A stretch of 64,000 nt of DNA from [Clostridium] celerecrescens 18A (GTDB taxonomy: Bacteria; Bacillota; Clostridia; Lachnospirales; Lachnospiraceae): NCBI RefSeq assembly GCF_002797975.1, contig NZ_PGET01000001.1:3913501-3977500 (forward strand). Reading direction: 5' to 3'. A program made the translations under genes and the position numbers. The notes under the pieces are model-generated. The model searched no databases. It was not told the DNA's origin and saw nothing but the letters and a program-made list of their open reading frames with translations. Shown here piece after piece: positions 1 to 8,376 of the stretch (within the stretch, counting starts at the first letter, position 1; each line of letters begins with the position of its first letter).

Positions 1-101
1 TATAATTAATGATTTCATGTAATTCCTCCAAACTCAAGTCTCTTCCAATTATATCGTATTGTCCAGGTTATTACAACTTCTACATCATATCGAGCCGTGC
101 C

Positions 102-140
102 AAAAAAGCCGTTCCTGTCATGCGGTAACAGGAGCGGCTT
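102..140 (-). terminator. Rho-independent terminator after the MATE gene
   Basis: An inverted repeat of about 11-12 bp (arms near 107-118 and 128-139, one mismatch) is followed, on the minus strand, by a run of six T. It lies about 170 bp downstream of the minus-strand MATE gene. A second hairpin at about 223-245 (arms GTAGTTAG / CTAACTAC) has T residues only on its plus-strand side. Nothing else is recognisable in bases 1-306. Confidence 0.7.
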
Positions 141-306
141 ATTGGAGGAGTCATGATCCCTCACGGGTCAATTGAAGGTATCATCAGAGGGTTCGTCTGA
201 TGTATAGAATATTCACATGTAGTTAGTTCAAGCTAACTACTTTTATATTATCACAAACGAAAATGAAATACAAGAGATTTCTTGAAATTATTTCTCATTA
301 ACTTAT

Positions 307-1695
307 TTAATCTTCCTGCCCCAACACAATGTTATGGATCCACACGCCTTTTTTCACCAGCACAAAGCCAACAATGCATTTTATGATCTCCACCATCTGG
401 CACATGAAATATAGCGGTACGATAGGAATGATAGTATACCGGCTGAGAGTATAGGCAACCGGAATGCTGACCACCCACATGAAAACACTGTCAAACAAAA
501 AGGTGATAAACGTCTTTCCACCGGATCGCAGGGTAAAATAAGCCACGTTCATGAATGCGTTCATTGGCATACACAAAGCCAGTATGCGGATAAACTGGAC
601 GGCCAGGCTCCTGACCTCGTCCGTGGTATTGTAGATCATAGGGAACAGAGGGGCTGTGATTGCTAAAAGTCCTCCCATGAACACGCAAGAACCAATGGAA
701 AAGGCAATCAGTTTCGTGTCCGTATCCCTGGCTTCTTCCATTTTTCCGGCTCCTAAAAGCTGTCCCACAATGATAGAGACCGCACTTCCAAGGGCTAAGT
801 AAACCACATTAAATACATTTCCTATGGTTGAGGATATATTAAGGCCTGCCACAGCAGTCAATCCCCTCACAGAGTAGCACTGCATCAAAGTTGCCACTCC
901 CGCAGCCCAAAGGGCTTCGTTTACGATAAGAGGTGTCCCCTTAATAAAGATATTCCTCACAAGGCCAGCCGGTATATAAAAGCTGTTATAAGCTCCTGAA
1001 ATAAACGGATTCTTTTTCGGGTTCCTATGAGTCCAGACTATTATGACCGCTGCTTCTACGAATCTGGCCATAACGGTTGCTATTGCCGCCCCCATTACAC
1101 CCAGAACCGGGGCTCCAAGCTTTCCAAAAATCAGGATATAATTAAACACAAGATTTACCAGGACTGCCACAATTCCGGCTTTCATGGGTACTACCGTTTC
1201 CCCGCACTCCCTCAAAGTACTGACATAAGCCTGCTCAATCGCAAAGGGTACCAAACCAATCAGCATGACAAGCATATACCGCCTTCCATGCATCAGTGCT
1301 GTCGCAAGCTCCGCATCATTCCCCTCTCCATGGAGATACATGGCAATCATATCTTCTCCTAAGAAGTAGAACAAAGCCACTGCAACCGCAGACAGAAGCG
1401 CGCAGCAGATGATTTTAAACCGGAATGTATGCCGCACTCCGTCATGCCTTCCGCAGCCAAAGAACTGGGCGCCGAAGATACCTGCTCCCGATATGATTCC
1501 AAAAATACTGATGTTAAAGACAAAGATCAGCTGGTTTACAATAGCCACGCCGGACATCTGCTCTGTCCCTACCATACCCACCATAATATTATCCAGCAGG
1601 CTGACAAAGTTTGTGATCCCATTTTGAACCATAATGGGAATGGCGATTGTTAACACCATTCTGTAAAACGCCTTATTTCCGATAAATTTTTTCAT
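307..1695 (-). CDS. MATE-family multidrug/toxin efflux transporter
   Basis: This 462-residue polytopic membrane protein has the length and the two-bundle, 12-helix hydrophobic pattern of MATE exporters, which expel organic cations or drugs in exchange for Na+ or H+. The N-terminal segment (residues about 12-60, with AIPIMVQNGITNFVSLLDNI) matches the first MatE repeat. A second repeat begins near residue 245 with a similar GTPLIVNEALWAAG stretch. The start is the ATG at 1695, with only a weak ribosome site (GGAAG). It stands alone, with a terminator downstream and about 240 bp separating it from the ABC operon upstream, so substrate and regulation cannot be inferred. Confidence 0.9.
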   Translation of the reverse strand: MKKFIGNKAFYRMVLTIAIPIMVQNGITNFVSLLDNIMVGMVGTEQMSGVAIVNQLIFVFNISIFGIISGAGIFGAQFFGCGRHDGVRHTFRFKIICCALLSAVAVALFYFLGEDMIAMYLHGEGNDAELATALMHGRRYMLVMLIGLVPFAIEQAYVSTLRECGETVVPMKAGIVAVLVNLVFNYILIFGKLGAPVLGVMGAAIATVMARFVEAAVIIVWTHRNPKKNPFISGAYNSFYIPAGLVRNIFIKGTPLIVNEALWAAGVATLMQCYSVRGLTAVAGLNISSTIGNVFNVVYLALGSAVSIIVGQLLGAGKMEEARDTDTKLIAFSIGSCVFMGGLLAITAPLFPMIYNTTDEVRSLAVQFIRILALCMPMNAFMNVAYFTLRSGGKTFITFLFDSVFMWVVSIPVAYTLSRYTIIPIVPLYFMCQMVEIIKCIVGFVLVKKGVWIHNIVLGQED

Positions 1696-1811
1696 AAGTT
1701 CTTCCAGTAAAAGCGCGCTTTTCTGTTATACCTCCGTAACGTAGATTTTCTGCCTTAAACAGAGTATCATAACTTTAATATGGAACAAGGTCCTATGTCA
1801 ACAAAATCTGA

Positions 1812-1916
1812 TTATTTTACCCGGTTTTTCACTGAGAGTGACTGCGGATAATCAATAGACGGGAGCCTCTGTCCAACGGTCACAATCCCGTCAGGCAGCG
1901 GTTCCCGCCTATCCAT
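1812..1916 (-). other. Possible 34-codon small ORF or coding remnant downstream of yjfF
   Basis: In frame with the preceding permease gene, directly past its stop codon, the minus strand stays open for about 41 codons and contains an ATG at 1916 with an AAGAGAAAGAT stretch before it. The predicted peptide begins MDRREPLPDG and ends KNRVK. The composition looks protein-like (Pro, Gly and charged residues), but I recognise no family. It may be a short gene, a remnant, or an older C-terminal extension of the permease cut off by a stop. The remaining bases in 1696-1934 show nothing else I can name. Confidence 0.2.
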
Positions 1917-1934
1917 ATCTTTCTCTTGGGAATT

Positions 1935-2948
1935 TTACTTCTCCTTTGCCTTGGCAAACAGGCTTTGAAGAAGAATAAAAAATGCCAGCAGCGCCGCAAT
2001 GGTGATCTTCGTCCACCAGGATGAAAGCGTCCCCTGGAAGGTAATGAATGTCTCTATGGTTCCCTTTATTAAGACCCCAAACAGGCTTCCGAACACATTT
2101 CCCACACCTCCGGAAAGCAGTGTCCCCCCAATAACTGCCGATGCGATGGCTTCCATCTCAAAACCCTTTGCCTGTTCCACAAAGCCCGCACAGGTATTTA
2201 AACAGAACAGAAATCCGCCTAATGCACATAAAAAGCCGTTTATGACATACACCAAAAGCTTTGTGCGCTTTACATTTAGCCCCATCATCAGCGCAGATTG
2301 CTCGTTTCCGCCTACCGCATAAATCGTCCGCCCGAACTTCGTATATTTTAGAGCCACGAAGACCAGCACCAATACCACCAACGCGATGATAACGCTTGGA
2401 TAAAGGAAGGGATAGTTCACCACACCCTTTTTATTTACGGTTCCTCCGAGAAAGGTCAAATTAATTTTACTCTTCGCCCATTTTAAAAACAGCTCATTCT
2501 TTACGCTGATCATTTCCTGGCTGATGATGGCCGTCATGCCTCTGGCAAAGAACATTCCTGCCAGGGTCACGATAAATGGCTGTATTTTTAGGTATGCAAT
2601 AAAAAATCCCTGGGCCAGGCCAAAAAAGATGCCTATGACCAGAACAGTCAAAAGAGCCGGAACAGCTCCAATTCCCTTTACTTCCATCATCCAGGCCAGC
2701 ATCATGCAGGTAAGGGCCACCACAGAACCAACGGAAATATCAATCCCTCCTGTGATCATGACCATGGTCATGCCTGCCGCAATCACGATCAGACCGGCAT
2801 TGGAAATGAAAAGGTTTAAAAATACCTGGGGCTTTGCAAATCCTTTGCTGTTAAAAATTATGATTCCGGCTATGTACATTGTCACGAAAAGGGCAATGGT
2901 GATCATAAGCAGAAATATTTTTCCGTCTGTCTTCCCTCTGTTCTTCAT
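1935..2948 (-). CDS. yjfF: Sugar ABC transporter permease, YjfF type
   Basis: This 337-residue inner-membrane subunit belongs to the BPD_transp_2 (RbsC-like) permease family, as in galactofuranose and ribose importers. It has about ten hydrophobic segments and the family signature GGIDISVGSVVAL (residues about 66-78) in the ligand-channel half. A second conserved stretch near residues 269-285 reads AIASAVIGGTLLSGGVG. The ATG directly abuts the stop of the upstream permease (TAA-ATG), indicating translational coupling. It is the last gene of the regulator/kinase/binding-protein/ATPase/permease operon. The sugar is inferred from the binding protein; ribose or another furanose cannot be excluded. 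Confidence 0.88.
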   Translation of the reverse strand: MKNRGKTDGKIFLLMITIALFVTMYIAGIIIFNSKGFAKPQVFLNLFISNAGLIVIAAGMTMVMITGGIDISVGSVVALTCMMLAWMMEVKGIGAVPALLTVLVIGIFFGLAQGFFIAYLKIQPFIVTLAGMFFARGMTAIISQEMISVKNELFLKWAKSKINLTFLGGTVNKKGVVNYPFLYPSVIIALVVLVLVFVALKYTKFGRTIYAVGGNEQSALMMGLNVKRTKLLVYVINGFLCALGGFLFCLNTCAGFVEQAKGFEMEAIASAVIGGTLLSGGVGNVFGSLFGVLIKGTIETFITFQGTLSSWWTKITIAALLAFFILLQSLFAKAKEK

Positions 2949-4004
2949 TTATGCCACCTTCTTTCCCACTTCACGGCCTGTTTGGTATCTTTTTGCCATT
3001 TTTTTAAGCTCCGTTGACTGAAGGGCAACGATGATCACCACAACGATTGCCTTATAAACCGGTATCTGGTCCGGAGAGACTCCCATGGCGTATAAGGTGG
3101 TACTTAAAGCCTGAATGGTGTAGGCACCAATGACACTTCCAAGGAGAGAGAACTTACCGCCTCCCAGGCTATTGCCTCCTAATGCTACTGCAAGGATCGC
3201 ATCTAGCTCCAGATTAAGCCCGATGTTGTTGGCGTCTGCCGAATAGATTCTGGAAGATGCAACAAGGCCGGATACGCCGGCGCAAAGGCCGCAGAATACA
3301 TAGGACAGAAAGATGATCCTGGAAGATTTGATTCCCATGAGTCTGGAAGCCCTGGAGTTGATTCCTACCGTCTGGATATAAAGCCCCAGCGTAGTCTTTT
3401 TAAGTAATACGTAAGTAAGGATCACTACCAGAAGTGCCACGAATACGGGAGTTGGAACAGGAATCCCGGGAATGCTGGATCCCAGCATTTTATAAGATTC
3501 CACCCGAATGTAGGTGATCTGCCCTCTGGTGATCAGCTGTGCCATACCCCGACCTGCCGTAAACAGAATCAAGGTCGCTACCATGGGCTGGATCTTCATC
3601 TTCGCCACCAGGAATCCATTAAAGCATCCGCATAACATACCTGCAAAAACCGCTGCCAGCACACCTAATATATAGGGATTTTGAAACTCATTCACGGTCT
3701 GCAGCCCGCCTGCCAGAATATAGCAGCAAACGGCTCCGGCCACAGACATGACCGCTCCCACAGAAATATCCGTCCCCCCGGAAGCCGCTACAACCATGGT
3801 CATTCCCACAGACAGGATCACCAGATCACTAGCCCGGTTGATCACATCGATAATATAACCGTATAAAACACCGTTTTTTATTGTTACCTGAAAAAAAGTC
3901 GGTGTTTTGATAAGGTTTGACAACAGCACCAGAACAAGGCAGAACAGTGGCAGAAACAAGCGGGTTCCAGTTAGTTTCTTCACAAACACGATCAGCTTAT
4001 TCAT
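2949..4004 (-). CDS. ytfT: Sugar ABC transporter permease, YtfT type
   Basis: This is the first of two BPD_transp_2 permeases, 351 residues from the chosen start. The ATG at 4004 follows an AGGAGGTGCGGGAG ribosome site; an upstream in-frame start at 4022 has none. The start overlaps the end of the ATPase gene by 8 bp, a typical coupled arrangement. It has multiple membrane helices and the motif GGTDISVGAVMSVAGA near residue 75, the counterpart of the channel-lining motif in RbsC and YtfT. It would form the heterodimeric channel with the downstream YjfF-like protein. Neighbours and the YtfQ-like binding protein make a galactofuranose/galactose importer the best guess. Confidence 0.88.
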   Translation of the reverse strand: MNKLIVFVKKLTGTRLFLPLFCLVLVLLSNLIKTPTFFQVTIKNGVLYGYIIDVINRASDLVILSVGMTMVVAASGGTDISVGAVMSVAGAVCCYILAGGLQTVNEFQNPYILGVLAAVFAGMLCGCFNGFLVAKMKIQPMVATLILFTAGRGMAQLITRGQITYIRVESYKMLGSSIPGIPVPTPVFVALLVVILTYVLLKKTTLGLYIQTVGINSRASRLMGIKSSRIIFLSYVFCGLCAGVSGLVASSRIYSADANNIGLNLELDAILAVALGGNSLGGGKFSLLGSVIGAYTIQALSTTLYAMGVSPDQIPVYKAIVVVIIVALQSTELKKMAKRYQTGREVGKKVA

Positions 4005-5517
4005 CTCCCGCACCTCCTGCAATTGCCTTCATAATATTATTCTGGTCCAGTTCGCCTTCTTTAAGCTCTCCCACCTTCTGCCCATCCCGGAGTACGGCCA
4101 TACGACTGCAGGTACGCAGCATTTCCTCTACCTCCGAAGAGATAAACATTACGGCCTTGTCCTCCTCTGAAAGCTTTACCACCAATTTCTGAATCTCTGT
4201 CTTGGTACCGACATCGATCCCTCTGGTGGGTTCATCTAGTATGAGAAAATCCGGGTCCGTAAGGAGCCATCTTCCTAAAATCACCTTCTGCTGGTTTCCT
4301 CCACTTAAGCTTTTTACAGGAGTCTCCCTGTTAGCTGTCTTTATCTGTAATAGTTCTATATACTTATCTGCAAGCTCCTCCTGCTCTTTTTGTCCAAAAG
4401 GCCGGAACATTCCCTTCTTTGCCTGAAGCGCCAAAATCAAATTGTCACGTACCGATAGATCCGCCACGATCCCTTCCTCCTTCCGGTTTTCCGGAAGATA
4501 CGCCATACCAGCCATCATGGCGTCAAGGGGAGCCGCCACCGAAACCGGCCGGCCGTTTACTTTTAACGCCCCGCTGTCCGGCTTATCCGCTCCATAAAGG
4601 CTCCTGGCAAGCTCCGAGCGTCCGGATCCTAAAAGCCCGGTAAGGCCAATTACCTCCCCTTTACGGACCTTTAAGTCGTAGGGCTTTATAGTTCCCTGCT
4701 TCCCGATCCCCTGTGCATCGATCACCAATTCCCCGGACCGTTCCTTTGCCTCTCCACTTTTTTTTATGGCAGCCAGATCGTCAAAATCTTTTCCCATCAT
4801 CTTGGCTACCAGCTGTACTCTGGGCAGTTTTTCCGTTTCATACTCTCCAACCAGAGCCCCATTTCTCAAAACGGTGATCTTATCGCAGACCTCATATACC
4901 TGTTCCAGGAAATGTGTGACAAAAATGATTCCTACCCCTTCTGATTTGAGGCGGTCCATCAGACGGAATAGCTTCTCCACCTCATTGTCATCTAAGGAAG
5001 AGGTGGGTTCGTCAAGAATCAAAACCTTTGCGGACATATCCACTGCCCTGGCAATTGCAAACATCTGCTGCAAAGCGATGGAATAGTTCTCCAGAGCCCT
5101 TGTCACATCTATATGGATATCCAGACTCTCCATTAAATCTTTCGCTTTCTTGTTCATGGTTTTCCAGTCGATGATGCCTGCCCGCTTCGGCTCCCTGCCA
5201 ATGAATAAATTCTCGGCTACGGATAAATTGGGGCAGAGATTGACCTCCTGGTAGACCGTGCTGATCCCATGAGCCTGGGCCTCCTGGGGAGAATGATTGA
5301 TCATATTCCCTTTAAACCCGTCAATGGTGATTTCTCCTGATTCAAACTCCTCCACACCTGTCAGAACTTTAATAAGGGTGGATTTTCCGGCTCCGTTTTC
5401 CCCCATCAGCGCATGGATCTCTCCCCTTCTCAACGTGAAGTCTACATGATCAAGGGCCTGCACACCTGGAAATGTTTTTGATATACTTCGCATGGCTAAT
5501 ACGATTTCATTGGGCAT
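3997..5517 (-). CDS. ytfR: Sugar ABC transporter ATP-binding protein, YtfR type (two ATPase domains)
   Basis: This 506-residue protein has tandem ABC domains, as in RbsA, MglA and YtfR. The first carries a complete Walker A (GENGAGKSTL), a signature region (NYSIALQQMFAIARA) and Walker B (VLILDEPTSSL). The second has a Walker A-like GLLGSGRSEL, the signature LSGGNQQKVILGRW and Walker B FLILDEPTRGID. The ATG at 5517 is preceded by GGAGGAAAGGAAGGG; 14 further in-frame codons upstream have no ribosome site. It powers import through the two downstream permeases. A terminator-like hairpin separates it from the binding-protein gene, which probably lowers its expression relative to that gene. Confidence 0.93.
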   Translation of the reverse strand: MPNEIVLAMRSISKTFPGVQALDHVDFTLRRGEIHALMGENGAGKSTLIKVLTGVEEFESGEITIDGFKGNMINHSPQEAQAHGISTVYQEVNLCPNLSVAENLFIGREPKRAGIIDWKTMNKKAKDLMESLDIHIDVTRALENYSIALQQMFAIARAVDMSAKVLILDEPTSSLDDNEVEKLFRLMDRLKSEGVGIIFVTHFLEQVYEVCDKITVLRNGALVGEYETEKLPRVQLVAKMMGKDFDDLAAIKKSGEAKERSGELVIDAQGIGKQGTIKPYDLKVRKGEVIGLTGLLGSGRSELARSLYGADKPDSGALKVNGRPVSVAAPLDAMMAGMAYLPENRKEEGIVADLSVRDNLILALQAKKGMFRPFGQKEQEELADKYIELLQIKTANRETPVKSLSGGNQQKVILGRWLLTDPDFLILDEPTRGIDVGTKTEIQKLVVKLSEEDKAVMFISSEVEEMLRTCSRMAVLRDGQKVGELKEGELDQNNIMKAIAGGAGDE

Positions 5518-5570
5518 AGAATCCCTTCCTTTCCTCCCCCGTCCTGCTGAAACCGGCAAATTCAGGGATC

Positions 5571-5624
5571 AAAAAAGGTGCAGAGCGGAGGACTTTAAAC
5601 CTCCGTCCTCCATTCCCCTGCACC
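5571..5624 (-). terminator. Intercistronic hairpin (partial terminator) between ytfQ and ytfR
   Basis: Outer arms GGTGCAG (5577-5583) / CTGCACC (5618-5624) enclose a second pair GGAGGAC (5587-5593) / GTCCTCC (5605-5611). On the minus strand the structure is followed by CTTTTTTG. Such hairpins behind binding-protein genes typically protect the upstream mRNA and attenuate read-through; that role is inferred here. Confidence 0.65.
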
Positions 5625-5670
5625 TGTTTATCCAGATTCACTTCTGCTTACGGCTCTAAAGCCCTGTGGA

Positions 5671-6765
5671 TCAATAGGCTCTCTTTGGTTTTTCCTGAGC
5701 CGCCGTATCAGCCGGATATACTCCTTCCTGTACATAGGCGATCTTATCTACGCTTTCACCCTTTTCCAGCTTCTGAATGATTTCAGCCACGCGGGGGCCA
5801 TGAAGCGGGTTACATTCTACGGAAACGTTCATATCACCGGCAATCATGGAATCAAATGCAGCCGCAACCGCGTCAAAGGAAATGATGATGATATCGCCCT
5901 TGGGCCCGCAGGTCTTTCCTGCCGCCTTAATAGCGTCAATGGCTCCAAAGGCCATGTTGTCATTTTCTGCAATCACAACGTCAATATCTTGATAGGTCTT
6001 TAAGAAGGATTCCATTACTTCCTGTCCCTTGGCCTGAGTAAATTCTCCTGTCTGCCGCTCCAGCATCTTCCACTTTGGATAATCTTTCATCTTCTCTTCC
6101 ACGCCGTCGGTACGTCCGATCTGAGCAGAAGAACCAATGGTTCCCTGTAGAGTTACGATGTTGATGTCATCATCTGAACGGTTGTTTTTCTTTAAGTAAT
6201 CACCAAGCCATGCTACTGCATCATAACCTTCCTGAAGGAAATTGGAACCGACCCATGCAGTATAGAGGGAATCGTCGGAAACATCGATCATACGGTCAAC
6301 GATGATGACCGGAATCCCCGCATCCTTTGCTTCCTGTAAAACCGTATCCCAGCCCGTTTCCGTCACCGGTGCAATCACAATATAGTCCACATCCTGCTGG
6401 ATAAAGTTACGGACAGCCTTTAGCTGGTTTTCCTGCTTCTGCTGTGCATCATCGAATATCAACTTGTACCCGTTCGCTTCCGTAAACGTGGATTTCATGG
6501 ATTCCGTGTTAGCTGTTCTCCAGTCAGATTCCGCTCCTACCTGGGAAAAACCTACCACAAGCAAATCTTTTTTTTCTTCTGTCTTGGGTGCCTCTGTCTT
6601 GGCTGCCTCTGTCTTGGCTGCCTCAGTCTTAGCCGCCTCTGTTTTTGTTTCCCCTCCTGCCGGCGCCGCGGTGGTCGCTGCAGTCTGAGAACCGCTGCAT
6701 CCGGATAAAACCATAGCTGCAGTCATGGCAGCCGCCGTCATCATGCCCAGTAATCCTTTCTTCAT
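5671..6765 (-). CDS. ytfQ: Galactofuranose/galactose-type ABC substrate-binding lipoprotein, YtfQ-like
   Basis: This 364-residue lipoprotein starts MKKGLLGMMTAA and has a hydrophobic signal with lipobox VLSGC, so it should be lipid-anchored outside the membrane. A low-complexity linker (residues about 30-65) built of repeated AAKTE units joins the anchor to a periplasmic-binding-protein domain of the Peripla_BP_4 type. VGFSQVGAESDWRTANTESM and DAQQKQENQLKAV closely resemble the same stretches of E. coli YtfQ, the galactofuranose-binding protein. The start at 6765 follows GGAGGG; an in-frame codon at 6780 is less likely. It has its own promoter upstream (6819-6847). Sugar specificity is inferred from similarity. 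Confidence 0.88.
   Translation of the reverse strand: MKKGLLGMMTAAAMTAAMVLSGCSGSQTAATTAAPAGGETKTEAAKTEAAKTEAAKTEAPKTEEKKDLLVVGFSQVGAESDWRTANTESMKSTFTEANGYKLIFDDAQQKQENQLKAVRNFIQQDVDYIVIAPVTETGWDTVLQEAKDAGIPVIIVDRMIDVSDDSLYTAWVGSNFLQEGYDAVAWLGDYLKKNNRSDDDINIVTLQGTIGSSAQIGRTDGVEEKMKDYPKWKMLERQTGEFTQAKGQEVMESFLKTYQDIDVVIAENDNMAFGAIDAIKAAGKTCGPKGDIIIISFDAVAAAFDSMIAGDMNVSVECNPLHGPRVAEIIQKLEKGESVDKIAYVQEGVYPADTAAQEKPKRAY
6581..6640. repeat. Four 15-bp tandem repeats inside ytfQ coding the lipoprotein linker
   Basis: Units at 6581, 6596, 6611 and 6626 are each close to GTCTTGGCTGCCTCT on the plus strand. They encode the repeated five-residue AAKTE linker unit. A direct repeat of whole codons can change copy number without breaking the frame. 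Confidence 0.85.
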
Positions 6766-6818
6766 ATCCGTTCCCTCCAAAATGATAGATGTGTTTACTT
6801 TTCTTAGTAACTACCAGT

Positions 6819-6938
6819 ATCATAGCGGTTACCGGCTTTCTTCTCAATGCAATATCTTTTGTAAACGGTTGAGATTCTTACGCCTTTGCCGGTCATTCCA
6901 AAACAAGGTTGGATTTTTTCAGAAAAAGGTTGATTTTT
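6819..6938 (-). promoter_or_regulatory. ytfQ promoter with candidate YesN-type operator repeats
   Basis: On the minus strand there is a -35 TTGAGA (6847-6842), a 17-bp spacer and a -10 TATGAT (6824-6819), upstream of ytfQ. Further upstream, the plus-strand sequence AAGGTTGGATTTTT (6905-6918) recurs as AAGGTTGATTTTT (6926-6938), exactly 21 bp apart, with a looser copy ACGGTTGAGATT near 6865. Direct repeats two helical turns apart suit an AraC-type dimer such as the response regulator encoded in this operon. The distal copy overlaps the stop codon of the kinase gene. Confidence 0.5.
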
Positions 6939-8376
6939 ATCTGTTCCCCTTTAAAGCAGCCGGGATCCTGACGGTAACAGAGGTTCCCACCCCATACTCG
7001 CTTTCGATGGAAACCCCATAGGTTTCACCAAAATTAAGCCGGATCCTCTCTGCCACATTGGCAATTCCAAATCCTTCCCGCAACCCTAAGTCTTCCCCGC
7101 CGTTTCGCACTAGTCTCTGCATTTTTTCAAGTTCTTCCGGCTTCATTCCGATGCCGTTATCCTCCACCTTTAGCAGAATGTCCTCTTCCTCCTGCCAGCC
7201 GCTGATCTTTAGAAAGCCCTTTTTCCTGCAATTCTTAATCCCATGGTAAAGGGCATTCTCCACAATCGGCTGCAGAGTCAGTTTCAACGTAGAGAAGTCC
7301 ATGATCTGCTCCTTAAAATCGATCTCATAATCCATAATGTCCTCATAGCGGAAATGCTGGATCTGAAGGTAGCTCTTTACATGTTCCGCCTCCCCCCTGA
7401 TGGTGATAAAATCCTTTCCATTGTTAAGCCCCATCCGCAGAAAGGAAGAAAGGGCCGTAATCATGTCCACCACATCCTGATGACGTTTCCCCTCTGCCAG
7501 CCAGACGATAGTATCCAGGGTATTATAAAGAAAATGAGGATTGATCTGAGCCTGCAAAAGCTTTAATTCGGTTTTTCTCTTGAGCTCCTGTTCTTCCCTA
7601 ATATGTTCAATCAGCTCCCCGATCCGGATCACCATGTGATCATACTGGTCGCTTAGCATCTGGATCTCACGTATATTACTTTTGGGCGCATTGACCTTTA
7701 AGCTGCCGTTTGCAAGCACCATGGTATATTGACACAGTTCCTCAATGGGTTTTGTAATCTTCTTTCCAAAGGAAGAAAAAGAAACGATTAAAAACACGAT
7801 GATGTAAGCGGAAACCACGATACATGAGGCAATGACCCTCTTTGTCTGAGAGTCCAGCTTTAAACGGGTGGATTCTAAGGTCTTTGTTTCGTTGTAAATA
7901 TAATCGGACATGGTTTCTTGAATCAGTTCAGTGATTATGTAAATATCCTTATCCAGGCGCTCCATATTCCGGTCATAATCACCGATAATATTGCTGGTAC
8001 GGATGTCTTCAATCCTCTTTTCCAGAATTCCGATCAGAATGATGATCCCATCTAACCCCTTTTTGCTGTTTTCCTGAGGAGTGGAATCCTTTAACTGTTC
8101 AAACAATCTCCGGGAATTTTCCAGCTCTTCATAGGGATTTAAAGAATCAAAGGTGTCCGCGCCTATGACAATTCGGTACATCTTATAATCGATGTTGGAT
8201 TTAAAGTCAAAATTAAACTCCGTAGCCATAGTTAAGTTCCGGATGCTTTGCCGATACTGTTCATTCTGCCACGCCATCATATACAGCAATATCCCAATCA
8301 TAATAATGACCGGGATAAATACGATTGCCTGCATAGATTGTAATTTAGCTTTGATTGAATCACGTTTTCGTATCAT
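6937..8376 (-). CDS. Sensor histidine kinase, YesM-like
   Basis: This 479-residue membrane kinase has a hydrophobic helix near residues 17-36 and a second near 180-200 that flank an extracytoplasmic sensor region. A HAMP linker (KITKPIEELCQY) follows, then a His_kinase domain with NPHFLYNTLDTIVWLAEG holding the phospho-accepting histidine, and a HATPase_c domain (VENALYHGIKN; EDNGIGMKPEEL). The ATG at 8376 has an AGGAGG site and overlaps the regulator gene by 17 bp. YesM/YesN pairs next to sugar importers usually sense the transported sugar, directly or through the binding protein; that is inference here. Confidence 0.9.
   Translation of the reverse strand: MIRKRDSIKAKLQSMQAIVFIPVIIMIGILLYMMAWQNEQYRQSIRNLTMATEFNFDFKSNIDYKMYRIVIGADTFDSLNPYEELENSRRLFEQLKDSTPQENSKKGLDGIIILIGILEKRIEDIRTSNIIGDYDRNMERLDKDIYIITELIQETMSDYIYNETKTLESTRLKLDSQTKRVIASCIVVSAYIIVFLIVSFSSFGKKITKPIEELCQYTMVLANGSLKVNAPKSNIREIQMLSDQYDHMVIRIGELIEHIREEQELKRKTELKLLQAQINPHFLYNTLDTIVWLAEGKRHQDVVDMITALSSFLRMGLNNGKDFITIRGEAEHVKSYLQIQHFRYEDIMDYEIDFKEQIMDFSTLKLTLQPIVENALYHGIKNCRKKGFLKISGWQEEEDILLKVEDNGIGMKPEELEKMQRLVRNGGEDLGLREGFGIANVAERIRLNFGETYGVSIESEYGVGTSVTVRIPAALKGNR

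Noticed and set aside
2524..3021. Long open frames on the plus strand within the ABC permease and other genes
   Set aside because: They are antisense to well-supported minus-strand genes, have no ribosome sites and show biased residue composition.
6581..6640. CRISPR-like short repeats
   Set aside because: The units are adjacent with no spacers and lie in a coding linker, so they are a tandem repeat and not CRISPR. I saw no CRISPR array elsewhere.
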